NCBI GenBank assembly: GCA_041397825.1 | Contig: JAWKVX010000002.1 | Span: 310,001 to 374,000, forward strand | Length of the DNA: 64,000 bases | Direction of reading: 5' to 3' | Source: JANNSX01 sp041397825 | GTDB taxonomy: Bacteria; Pseudomonadota; Alphaproteobacteria; Rhizobiales; Hyphomicrobiaceae | Shown here: piece by piece, positions 1 through 6,008 of the stretch | How positions within the stretch are numbered: position 1 is the first letter of the stretch | Layout: the number at the start of each line of letters is the position of its first letter | Notes under the pieces: generated by a model | Database searches by the model: none | What the model was told of the DNA's origin: nothing | Seen by the model: only the letters and a program-made list of their open reading frames with translations | Translations under genes and position numbers: made by a program

Positions 1-337
1 AGAGCAGATCCTCCTCGCTGAGGATCAGCACCCCGTCGATGAACAGGCCGACCGCATCGAGCTTCGCATCGTCGGCGCCGCCTGTGATCAGCGCGAGAAT
101 ATCGTTCCGGTCAAGCTCCAGATGCCGGAGCCCGTTCAGCACTACGTGGGTTGCGAAGACCTCGAAGACCTCCGGCGAGACCCGCTTCGACGGCTTGTCG
201 GATGTCGGCGTCTCGCAAAGGCCCCACGCGGTGCCGAATGCCAGAAGGCGCTCGGCAAGAGCCAGCTCCACGAACAGCTCCTTAGGCAAGACCTCATCGC
301 CACCGGGGGATGGACGATACGGTCTACTCAGCCCCAT
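1..337 (-). CDS. Partial hypothetical protein
   Basis: An open frame on the minus strand runs off the left window edge; 112 residues are visible from an ATG at 337. The visible part is mostly helical in character and ends at the edge with an acidic stretch (LILSEEDLL). There is no recognisable motif, signal peptide or membrane segment. No good ribosome binding site precedes the ATG, so the start is uncertain. I do not recognise the family. It lies upstream of nothing in its own direction inside the window and 75 bases from the stop of the neighbouring peptidase gene. Confidence 0.5.
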   Translation of the reverse strand, partial: MGLSRPYRPSPGGDEVLPKELFVELALAERLLAFGTAWGLCETPTSDKPSKRVSPEVFEVFATHVVLNGLRHLELDRNDILALITGGADDAKLDAVGLFIDGVLILSEEDLL

Positions 338-412
338 TTTCTATTGTCGCGGAATTATGTCAGGTGGCGCCGTCAGCGCAAGCGAAAGCCGCGCGCGTGC
401 CGGTCGGACACG

Positions 413-1099
413 TTAGAATCGCAATAGGCGAAACCATCTTGCCACATCGAGCAAGGTCATGGCCGCAGCAGCGACATAAGTGAATGCGGCGGCTTTCAGA
501 ATCCGTTTTGCGGACGGCAGGTGCTCGGCACGTAGATAACCGTCCTGCCGCAGCACCGGTAAGGCGCGCCGGAAGCTCGCATCGAACTCGACGGGCAGCG
601 TCAGCACATGCATGACGATGTTCGAGCCGAGGATCAGGATGCCGACGGCCATGTCCGCCAGCATGACCATCGGGTTCCGCGTCATGAGCATGAGGACCGG
701 TCCAGCGATCATCAGCATGCCGCCGAGCCGCTGGGCGCTCATTGCGCCCTTGGCGGCGGCCGTGCGCTTTTTGAGCGGCTCATAGCCGGCAGCGTCCTGC
801 ATGGCATGGCCGACCTCGTGGGCGGCGACGGCGACGGCGGCGAGCGAGCGCCGGCCGAAATGATCGGGCGAGAGACGAACCGTCTTGGTGTCGGGATCGT
901 AGTGGTCGCCGGATCTCGTCTCCTCCACCTTCACATGATGCAAACCCTTGGCATCGAGAATTCGACGGGCCACCTCGGCGCCGGTGCCCGGCATGTCGGC
1001 ACGCTCACGGGAATGCTCTTTGAGGACGCGCTTGACCCACATCTGAGGAAGCGTCGCGAGCGCGAGGACGATCAAGAGGCCGAGGAGCAGGAAGGGCAT
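413..1099 (-). CDS. Neutral zinc metallopeptidase, YugP family
   Basis: This 228-residue membrane protein matches the YugP/Zn_peptidase_2 family of membrane-bound zinc metallopeptidases, whose substrates are not established. It starts with a hydrophobic segment (residues 1-18). The zinc-binding HEVGH motif is at residues 94-98, followed by a hydrophobic hairpin around residues 128-170 and a C-terminal hydrophobic segment near 205-220. Length is normal for the family. No clear Shine-Dalgarno precedes the ATG. It is co-directional with and downstream of the Ro60 gene (72 bases apart), so the two may be co-transcribed, but a functional link is only inference. Confidence 0.85.
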   Translation of the reverse strand: MPFLLLGLLIVLALATLPQMWVKRVLKEHSRERADMPGTGAEVARRILDAKGLHHVKVEETRSGDHYDPDTKTVRLSPDHFGRRSLAAVAVAAHEVGHAMQDAAGYEPLKKRTAAAKGAMSAQRLGGMLMIAGPVLMLMTRNPMVMLADMAVGILILGSNIVMHVLTLPVEFDASFRRALPVLRQDGYLRAEHLPSAKRILKAAAFTYVAAAAMTLLDVARWFRLLRF

Positions 1100-1171
1100 G
1101 AAGCGGGTTGTAGCACTGCCGGGCCGGGGCCAAAAGCAGCGGCGCCAGTCATTTGGCCGACGCCGCCGGTT

Positions 1172-2488
1172 TCAGTGATAGAGACGCTCGTACTCGGCGA
1201 TGTAGCGGAGCACCTGCTCCGAGAAACCGTCGAGATGCGTCCAGCGGCCGTAGCCGATCCCATTGCGGTAGGAGGCGACATTGATCATGTACGCCTTCGC
1301 CGCGGCAGGGGCCGGCACCTCGTCGTGGCTCTGCTCGTCGGTGACGACGATCAACCGGTCGTGCTTCAGGCGGTTCACATGGGCGACCGCCTTGCCGAGA
1401 TAGGTCCCGCCATGCATCTGCGACTTGACAATCGCATCGATGCCGGCGAGGCCCTTCCTAGCCGGTGCCTCGACGACGTCGTTCGAGAAGGTGAACACGC
1501 GCGTATCGCCGTTGATCACCGACGCCAATGCCGCCGCCGCATCCATCCGCGACAGGTCTGACCGCTGCGACAGGCGGTAGTCCATCGAGCCCGACACGTC
1601 GACGAGCACGATGGTCCTGCCCGGCAGCCTCGGCTGCTCCGCGATGACGGCCTGCAGCGCCTCGTCGATCTCGCGATCGAAGACAGGTGCTGCGCGTGCC
1701 GCCGCCACGAAGCGGAAGGGCAAGACGCGCTTGGCTCCCTTGCGCTCCCCGATCGCCCTGCGGACGAGATCCTCGTCGACACCGGCCTCCGCCATGTTGC
1801 GAAGGTTGCGCAACAGGGCGAGATAGCCGAGCTTTCCGGTCCGCAGGAGGCGCTCGAAGGTCTCACGTTTGTCGGCACCTCCCGAGAGTGCGACCTCCCA
1901 GGTATCAGGAGAGTCGAGCTCCTTGGCCGCGAGCTTCCGCCAGGTCTCCGCCTGCTCGGCCGCCTTCGGCTTGGCATGCACCAGGAACAGCACGTCACGC
2001 AGCCGGATGGGACCGGGCCGGTCGTACTTGGCCAGCTCATAGGCATCGAACTTCTCGAAGGCACGGGCGAGCCCCTTCTTCAGCTGTGCCGACAGCGGCT
2101 TGCGACCATTGCGCCAGTAGATGGCGACGAGCTCGGTGAGCTCGTCCGCCCGCTGGATCACCTCCGCGACCGTGTTGGCGACGATCTTCTCGCGCTTGGC
2201 GCCGGTACGGGCGAGCACGGTCAGCAGCAGCAGCGGCGCATGCCGGAGGTTCATCTTGGTCCGCGCCTCGATCGCGAGCTTGGCGACGATCTCCGGGTCG
2301 ACGCGCGCCGCCGTATCGCAGATGCGCGCCGAGATGGTCTCGCCGTCCTCGTAAAACTCGTCCTCCCACAGCATCGAGGAGAGGAGCGAGCGGCGCAGCT
2401 GCTGCTCGTCGGTCAACGGCTTGACGGCTGGCGCGCCCTCGTGGGTCCGTGCGCCCTTCTGCTTGCGCTTCAGGATGTTCAGTCGCAT
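1172..2488 (-). CDS. rsr: TROVE-domain Ro60 ortholog (Rsr-like)
   Basis: A 438-residue bacterial Ro60 homolog. The N-terminal two thirds (about 20-270) is the helical-repeat TROVE ring, which in known Ro proteins binds Y RNA on the outside and misfolded RNA ends in the cavity. The C-terminal third is a von Willebrand A domain with an intact metal site: DVSGS (D297, S299, S301), T362 and D384. I chose the ATG at 2488 because an AGGAG lies six bases upstream; a longer frame to 2539 would run into the last Y RNA-like unit. Five tRNA-related RNA units lie directly upstream on the same strand. Known bacterial Rsr proteins work with Y RNAs in RNA quality control, with PNPase in Deinococcus. No RtcB or other RNA-repair gene is seen here. 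Confidence 0.9.
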   Translation of the reverse strand: MRLNILKRKQKGARTHEGAPAVKPLTDEQQLRRSLLSSMLWEDEFYEDGETISARICDTAARVDPEIVAKLAIEARTKMNLRHAPLLLLTVLARTGAKREKIVANTVAEVIQRADELTELVAIYWRNGRKPLSAQLKKGLARAFEKFDAYELAKYDRPGPIRLRDVLFLVHAKPKAAEQAETWRKLAAKELDSPDTWEVALSGGADKRETFERLLRTGKLGYLALLRNLRNMAEAGVDEDLVRRAIGERKGAKRVLPFRFVAAARAAPVFDREIDEALQAVIAEQPRLPGRTIVLVDVSGSMDYRLSQRSDLSRMDAAAALASVINGDTRVFTFSNDVVEAPARKGLAGIDAIVKSQMHGGTYLGKAVAHVNRLKHDRLIVVTDEQSHDEVPAPAAAKAYMINVASYRNGIGYGRWTHLDGFSEQVLRYIAEYERLYH

Positions 2489-2519
2489 GTCATACTCCTG
2501 TTCAAGCTCAAAGACGTGT

Positions 2520-2665
2520 GGCCGAGGAACCTGCGGCACGGACTATATCCCGGTGCGTCTGTGATTTCCGCCACCCTGACGGATCTGGCGACAGGGGAAG
2601 GGTTTTCACCTTCATGCCCTTGCGGGCGCCGGGTCCCGAAGTAACCGTTGCCTTCACCATCGGCC
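2520..2665 (-). ncRNA. Putative Y RNA unit 5 (rsr-proximal)
   Basis: This 146-base unit is nearest to rsr; its 3' end lies 31 bases before the rsr ATG. The ends pair as GGCCGA / UCGGCC. The 5' strand is followed by the shared core at 2659-2637 (UGGUGAAG, five variable bases, GGUUACUUCG), and the 3' strand is preceded by GUUCC. As in the other units, GG can pair with CC beyond a single bulged U. The upper domain has a GCCC-GCAA-GGGC hairpin but no T-arm. It may be part of the rsr leader as well as a separate RNA. The Y RNA assignment is inferred from structure and the neighbouring gene. Confidence 0.6.
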
Positions 2666-2718
2666 TCGAGCGGGTCGGCCGGAGGGAGGGACGCCCGGCT
2701 GTCTCGCTCGATCCCAGT

Positions 2719-2827
2719 TGCCCGGGGAACAGGTCGGCGCGGTCTCACGCCCTGAGCCTTGCGGCCGTCGGGCTGGGATTCGAACCCATGTGACCACCGA
2801 AGTAACCGTCGCCTTCACCATCGGGCA
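2719..2827 (-). ncRNA. Putative Y RNA unit 4 with tRNA-like module
   Basis: A 109-base unit closed by UGCCCG / CGGGCA. The shared core is at 2820-2798 and GUUCC precedes the 3' strand. The upper domain reads, in transcript order, a T-arm (UGGG-UUCGAAU-CCCA, 2788-2774), a short helix GCC/GGC capped by a GCAA tetraloop (2766-2755), then a D-arm-like hairpin CUCA-GGGCG-UGAG. This T-arm, capped acceptor-like helix, D-arm order is that of a circularly permuted tRNA. It agrees with what I recall of the tRNA-like module of bacterial YrlA RNAs. A linear tRNA cannot be folded because no 5' acceptor strand exists. Confidence 0.7.
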
Positions 2828-2902
2828 TCGACAGCACCGTTGCCAGTGCTGCCGTTCCGTCGCCTTCGCTCTCAACTCCTCGTTTTCTCCGCACTCATGG
2901 TT

Positions 2903-2973
2903 CCGGCGGAGGAATCGTTTGCCGCGGGCTCATCCTCTCGGTCGAAGTATCCGCAAGCTTCACCATCCACCGG
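2903..2973 (-). ncRNA. Putative Y RNA unit 3 (minimal)
   Basis: The smallest unit, 71 bases. Its ends pair over eight positions (CCGGUGGA / UCCGCCGG, one G-U pair), with the core at 2965-2943 and AUUCC before the 3' strand in place of GUUCC. The lower stem therefore differs in sequence from the other units yet keeps pairing and the bulged U followed by GG:CC. That is compensatory change and supports a real RNA. There is no T-loop and no obvious strong upper hairpin. Confidence 0.6.
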
Positions 2974-3066
2974 TTGGCACACGGGCCGTTTCAAGGGCGT
3001 ACCCGAGTGCCGTCGCAATCTGCGCACTATCGATCTGCAGTCTCTCTCCTTCCCAAGTTTCCAAAG

Positions 3067-3154
3067 CCGTCCGAGGAACTGGCGGAGCGCGGAGCCACCG
3101 GTCGGTGGCGGTCGCCTGGAAAACGAAGTATCCGCGTCCTTCACCATCGGACGA
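3067..3154 (-). ncRNA. Putative Y RNA unit 2
   Basis: An 88-base unit with ends UCGUCCGA / UCGGACGG, core at 3146-3124, and GUUCC before the 3' strand. The upper domain is a GC-rich stem-loop, CCACC-GACC-GGUGG inside GGCG/CGCC, with no T-arm. It starts only 16 bases after the 3' end of unit 1, which suggests one precursor transcript that is processed. A Y RNA with the tRNA-like part replaced by a simple hairpin is the best description. Confidence 0.6.
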
Positions 3155-3170
3155 TTTTTCACGATCAGCA

Positions 3171-3305
3171 GGCCGTCCAGGGAACATGCGAGCCGGCATA
3201 GCGCTCTACCGCTGAGCTACCCCGGCATGGGACCGGGGGTGGGATTCGAACCCACGACCTCTTCGTTATCAGCGAAGTATCCAAGCTCTTCACCACTGGA
3301 CGGCC
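3171..3305 (-). ncRNA. Putative Y RNA unit 1 with permuted tRNA module
   Basis: A 135-base unit closed by a perfect 10-base pair stem, GGCCGUCCAG / CUGGACGGCC. The core is at 3295-3273 and GUUCC precedes the 3' strand. The upper domain holds a full T-arm (GUGGG-UUCGAAU-CCCAC, 3255-3239), then CCCCGGU paired over seven positions (one G-U) with GCCGGGG across a five-base CCCAU loop (3238-3220), then a canonical D-arm GCUC-AGCGGUA-GAGC (3217-3203). The acceptor stem is thus continuous through a loop and the molecule is open where the anticodon stem would be. A hairpin resembling a tRNA-Ile(GAU) anticodon arm (CUUCG-CUGAUAA-CGAAG) is also present, so tRNA finders may miscall this unit. Confidence 0.75.
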
Positions 3306-3332
3306 TTGACCGCAAGGCAAACCTTTCCCTTG

Positions 3333-3360
3333 TCCCGGCGCGACGCCGCGCGCGCCGGGA
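3333..3360. other. 10-bp inverted repeat upstream of Y RNA array
   Basis: TCCCGGCGCG and CGCGCCGGGA form a perfect 10-base inverted repeat around eight bases, 27 bases before the first Y RNA-like unit. No T-run follows on either strand. It could be a processing or stability hairpin of the array precursor or a weak terminator of the gene upstream. Confidence 0.5.
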
Positions 3361-3399
3361 TGCTCATGATCAGCCGTTGATCGGAGCGCCAAAAGCGGC

Positions 3400-3433
3400 G
3401 AGGCCCTCCGCGGCACTTGCCGGGGAGGGCCTC
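3400..3433. other. Strong hairpin in array leader
   Basis: GAGGCCCTCC and GGAGGGCCTC are perfectly complementary over 10 bases, with further pairing CGGCA/TGCCG in the loop. On the minus strand a short TTTT follows several bases later. It may end transcription from the DUF1127 gene or fold in the leader of the RNA array. The bases from 3306 to 3704 hold no gene that I can support; this hairpin and its two neighbours are the only clear structures. Confidence 0.5.
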
Positions 3434-3610
3434 GAGTTCCGCCTCGAAGCTTCTCTTGCTTCTAAGCCGAGCTTGTCGGGCCGTCCCCGGTTGTCCAATT
3501 GCCAAGGCCGGTCGCATGCAGTGCGCCGCCCAATTGGCCTTTGGTGCTGTCTCTCAAAAAGGTCGGCATCCGTTAAGCTCGTCGTTCCAGTTGTCTCGTG
3601 CGGTCATGTG

Positions 3611-3647
3611 GCCGCGGGAGCGTGCGTATGATGCATTCTCCCGCGGC
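3611..3647. terminator. Hairpin downstream of DUF1127 gene
   Basis: GCCGCGGGAG and CTCCCGCGGC form a perfect 10-base stem with a 17-base loop. It starts 58 bases after the DUF1127 stop, on that gene's transcript. No U-tract follows, so intrinsic termination is uncertain; an mRNA 3'-end stabiliser is equally possible. Confidence 0.4.
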
Positions 3648-3704
3648 TGTCAATGAGTATTTATGTTTCGCGGTTGTAGGATACGTCGCGCCGGCCGGAT
3701 TGCG

Positions 3705-3971
3705 TCAGCTGTCGATATCCCAGAACCAGCGCCGGCTCTCGCGTTCGATGTCGACCCTGGATACGCCGATGTCTCGCAGCAGACGATCGTCGAGATCGGC
3801 GAGATCTCGGCGGACCTGCGCCATGCGGAGCATGGCGTCGAGCCGCCGGATCGGACGCCAGTTGGCGATCGCGTGGATGATCGTCCGGAGCGGCTCCACG
3901 GCCGCCTCGATGGTGCCGGAAAGCACGGACAGCGTGTCGTGCGGGGTTTGGTTGGAATGAGTCCTGGTCAT
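3705..3971 (-). CDS. DUF1127 (YjiS-like) small protein
   Basis: An 88-residue protein whose C-terminal half carries the DUF1127 signature: an Arg-rich helix, then DLDDRLLRDIGVSR and a final aromatic tail. DUF1127 proteins are small, often stress-induced alphaproteobacterial proteins. Some bind RNA and affect phosphate or carbon metabolism. I chose the start at 3971 because GAGGAGG lies six bases upstream. Its promoter region faces the WYL regulator gene and contains two near-identical inverted repeats, so it is a candidate target of that regulator. The family is well matched; the regulatory link is inferred. Confidence 0.8.
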   Translation of the reverse strand: MTRTHSNQTPHDTLSVLSGTIEAAVEPLRTIIHAIANWRPIRRLDAMLRMAQVRRDLADLDDRLLRDIGVSRVDIERESRRWFWDIDS

Positions 3972-4050
3972 GATCAGCCTCCTCATCTTCGAGAGTTTTT
4001 CGAGGCCTGCGCGAACCTCGTCGCGCCGGTCATCGTCACTATGGGGGAGG

Positions 4051-4076
4051 CCTCCTGACAGCCTCGCGTCAGGAGG
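4051..4076. promoter_or_regulatory. Inverted-repeat operator 1
   Basis: CCTCCTGAC and GTCAGGAGG form a perfect 9-base inverted repeat around eight bases. It lies between the divergent DUF1127 and WYL-regulator genes. A second copy of the arm sequence follows with a centre-to-centre distance of about 44 bases, near four helical turns. That is typical of a dimeric regulator binding two sites. Confidence 0.55.
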
Positions 4077-4095
4077 CTTGGCGACGAGGCCTCCG

Positions 4096-4119
4096 CTCCT
4101 GACAGCGTGGTGTCAGGAG
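4096..4119. promoter_or_regulatory. Inverted-repeat operator 2
   Basis: CTCCTGACA and TGTCAGGAG repeat the arms of the first site around a six-base spacer. The site is about 90 bases before the WYL-regulator start. Autoregulation of the regulator gene is the simplest reading. Both repeats could also fold as RNA hairpins if transcribed. Confidence 0.55.
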
Positions 4120-4207
4120 GTGTAGGATCGCTGCCGTTCCTCCACAGGACGAGCCGCAAACTGCGGGCTCGTCCGGTGTAAGCTGGCGGCTCTCCCGCCA
4201 CCCTCAT

Positions 4208-4936
4208 GTGAGTGACGCGCCCATGCGCCGTGCCGATCGCCTGTTCGACATCATCCAGGCGCTACGTCAGTCGAAACTCGTGCGTGCCCGGGATCTCGCC
4301 GAGCAACTCGAGGTGTCGGAGCGCACGATCTATCGCGACATCGCCGACCTGATCGCGAGCGGCGTGCCCATCGAGGGCGAAGCGGGCGTCGGCTACATCC
4401 TGAAGGCCGGCTTCGACTTGCCGCCACTCATGTTCAGCGAGGCGGAGATCGAGGCATTGGTCTTGGGCGCGCGCATCGTCCAGTCCTCGGCGGACGCGGC
4501 GCTGGGGGAGGCCGCGAGTCGTGTCATCGCCAAGGTCGAGGCGGTCATCCCCGACAAGCTCAGGGACTACATGGCGCAGACCGCGCTGTTGGCGCCGCGC
4601 GATCGCTTCATGGAACCGATCGCGTTCGACCTGGCAGATCTTCGCCGCGCGTTGCGGGAGAACCGCAAAGTGCATTTCGCCTACACCGATGGCATCGGCG
4701 AGGCGAGCGAGCGGACCGTCAGGCCGCTGTCGCTGGCCTATTTCGGTCCGGTCTGGATGCTGGCGGCCTGGTGCGAGCTTCGCACCGACTTTCGCGTGTT
4801 CCGCCTCGATCGGATCGAGGGTTTCCGCATCGAGGAAGACCGATTCAAGCCCGAGCGCGGCAAGACGCTGAAAGAATTTCTCGCCCGCGATCAGACATGG
4901 AACCGGGGAAAGAAGCGGCCGTCGGAGGCACATTGA
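4208..4936 (+). CDS. YafY-type HTH-WYL transcriptional regulator
   Basis: A 242-residue regulator. The N-terminal winged helix (about 8-60) contains the typical ARDLAEQLEVSERTIYRDI recognition segment of the DeoR/HTH_11 group. The C-terminal WYL domain (about 140-230) would sense a ligand, often nucleotide or nucleic acid in this family. The first candidate start is GTG at 4208; an in-frame ATG at 4223 is the alternative. Two matching inverted repeats lie just upstream. The convergent cupin gene ends 38 bases downstream. Targets beyond its own promoter and the divergent DUF1127 gene cannot be told. Confidence 0.85.
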   Translation: MSDAPMRRADRLFDIIQALRQSKLVRARDLAEQLEVSERTIYRDIADLIASGVPIEGEAGVGYILKAGFDLPPLMFSEAEIEALVLGARIVQSSADAALGEAASRVIAKVEAVIPDKLRDYMAQTALLAPRDRFMEPIAFDLADLRRALRENRKVHFAYTDGIGEASERTVRPLSLAYFGPVWMLAAWCELRTDFRVFRLDRIEGFRIEEDRFKPERGKTLKEFLARDQTWNRGKKRPSEAH

Positions 4937-4974
4937 CGGCCCGGTAGGTGGTACGCCCGCCGATCTGATGAGGT

Positions 4975-5337
4975 CTAGAGGTTTCGCTCGGGCGTCCGTA
5001 CGAACACCGCCAGCGTGCAGCCGGTCTCGGTGCGCGAGTTGTGCTGGGTGCCTTGCTTCAGGAGCACGAAATCCCCAGCCTTGAACACGGTCCCGTCATT
5101 CTCGATCATCTCGCCGTCGAGGACGAGGAACTGCTCATGACATGTGTGCTCGTGGGGTTGCGTCACGGCGCCTGGCTCCATGCGGTAGATGTGGAAGCCG
5201 GCGGCAGCCGGAAACGTCTCATCGAGTTGGACGAAGCCTTGTTTCGGCAACGGCTGACCGTCGACGATGAAGGACTTGAAGACCTTCGGGTCCTTGATGT
5301 TGACGACCACGCGGTCGGATGGGGCGGTGGGTTTCAT
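4975..5337 (-). CDS. Cupin-domain protein
   Basis: A 120-residue single-domain cupin. Motif 1 is QPHEHTCHEQFLVLDGE, with the two His and Glu expected for a metal site, and motif 2 is GDFVLLKQGTQHNSRT. No signal peptide is seen, so it is cytosolic. It follows the GST gene by 49 bases on the same strand, so it is probably the last gene of the FAD/GcvT-GST-cupin operon. Small cupins of this kind are isomerases, dioxygenases or ligand sensors; the reaction cannot be assigned. Confidence 0.8.
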   Translation of the reverse strand: MKPTAPSDRVVVNIKDPKVFKSFIVDGQPLPKQGFVQLDETFPAAAGFHIYRMEPGAVTQPHEHTCHEQFLVLDGEMIENDGTVFKAGDFVLLKQGTQHNSRTETGCTLAVFVRTPERNL

Positions 5338-5386
5338 AGGTGCGGTTCCTGATCTTGCAGGCTAGGCATTAAGTCTGAACTCTCCG

Positions 5387-6007
5387 TCACGCCGAATAGT
5401 GTGCCGTGACCTTTCGCACAGCGGGACGTTTCATCATCGCCGCTTTGTGTGCCGCCATCCTCGGAAAGGAAGCTATGTCGACACCATCGCTTTCCATCCA
5501 CAGGTTGATCAGGTGGAGATAGGGGTCCGAAACGGTGAAGCAATCACCGAGCACCCAAGGACCGACGAGGTAGTCGTGCTCTATGACTTCCGCGCAGCGG
5601 CGCATGTTCACGGACACTTTTGCCTGCATTGTCGCAATCGCGGCCGGATCATCTGACCAACGCGAGCCGCGAAACTTCATGGAATGCGCGACATGCACCG
5701 TCGAGGCGAGATAGGCATTGAAGCTCTGCATCCTCGCGAGTTCGAATGGATCGGATGGAGCGAGGCCGGCATTGGGGTGTGTCTGCGCGACGTAGAGCAA
5801 GATCGCGACAGTCTCGGTGAGGACGCCACGTTCCGTCAACAGGACGGGAACGCGCCCCTTGGGATTGAGCTTTAGGAACTCGGATTGACGCTGATCGCCG
5901 GCCTCCAGGTCGATTCTCACGGTCCGGTAAACTGCCCCGGCCTCCTCGAGCGCGATGTGTGCAGCCACCGGCGCGGAAAGCCCGCCTGCGTGGTAGAGTG
6001 TCAGCAC
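5387..6007 (-). CDS. Glutathione S-transferase family protein
   Basis: A 206-residue GST. The thioredoxin-like N-terminal domain has LTLYHAGGLSAPV and the cis-Pro region GRVPVLL, then TETVAILLYVA; an all-helical domain follows from about residue 85. The start is a GTG one base after the stop of the upstream dehydrogenase gene, which implies translational coupling. Longer ATG starts would overlap that gene deeply and are not credible. The substrate is unknown. Coupling to a demethylating flavoenzyme suggests detoxification of a reactive catabolic product. Confidence 0.85.
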   Translation of the reverse strand: MLTLYHAGGLSAPVAAHIALEEAGAVYRTVRIDLEAGDQRQSEFLKLNPKGRVPVLLTERGVLTETVAILLYVAQTHPNAGLAPSDPFELARMQSFNAYLASTVHVAHSMKFRGSRWSDDPAAIATMQAKVSVNMRRCAEVIEHDYLVGPWVLGDCFTVSDPYLHLINLWMESDGVDIASFPRMAAHKAAMMKRPAVRKVTAHYSA

Positions 6008-6008
6008 C

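Noticed and set aside
2489..2539. Longer start for the Ro60 protein at 2539
   Set aside because: The extra 17 residues overlap the 3' strand of Y RNA-like unit 5 and lack a ribosome binding site, whereas AGGAG precedes the ATG at 2488.
2761..2820. A second, degenerate tRNA pseudogene
   Set aside because: A T-loop is present, but the rest matches the shared Y RNA-like core and a tetraloop-capped helix, not a decayed cloverleaf.
2637..3295. CRISPR array (five copies of a 23-base motif)
   Set aside because: Copies are 139-181 bases apart, with irregular spacing, and the flanks contain pairing stems specific to each copy. No cas gene is near.
3226..3305. tRNA-Ile(GAT) gene on the minus strand
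   Set aside because: The anticodon-like arm and T-arm look right, but no 5' acceptor strand pairs with CCCCGGT; its partner lies downstream across a five-base loop. The permuted Y RNA reading explains all parts.
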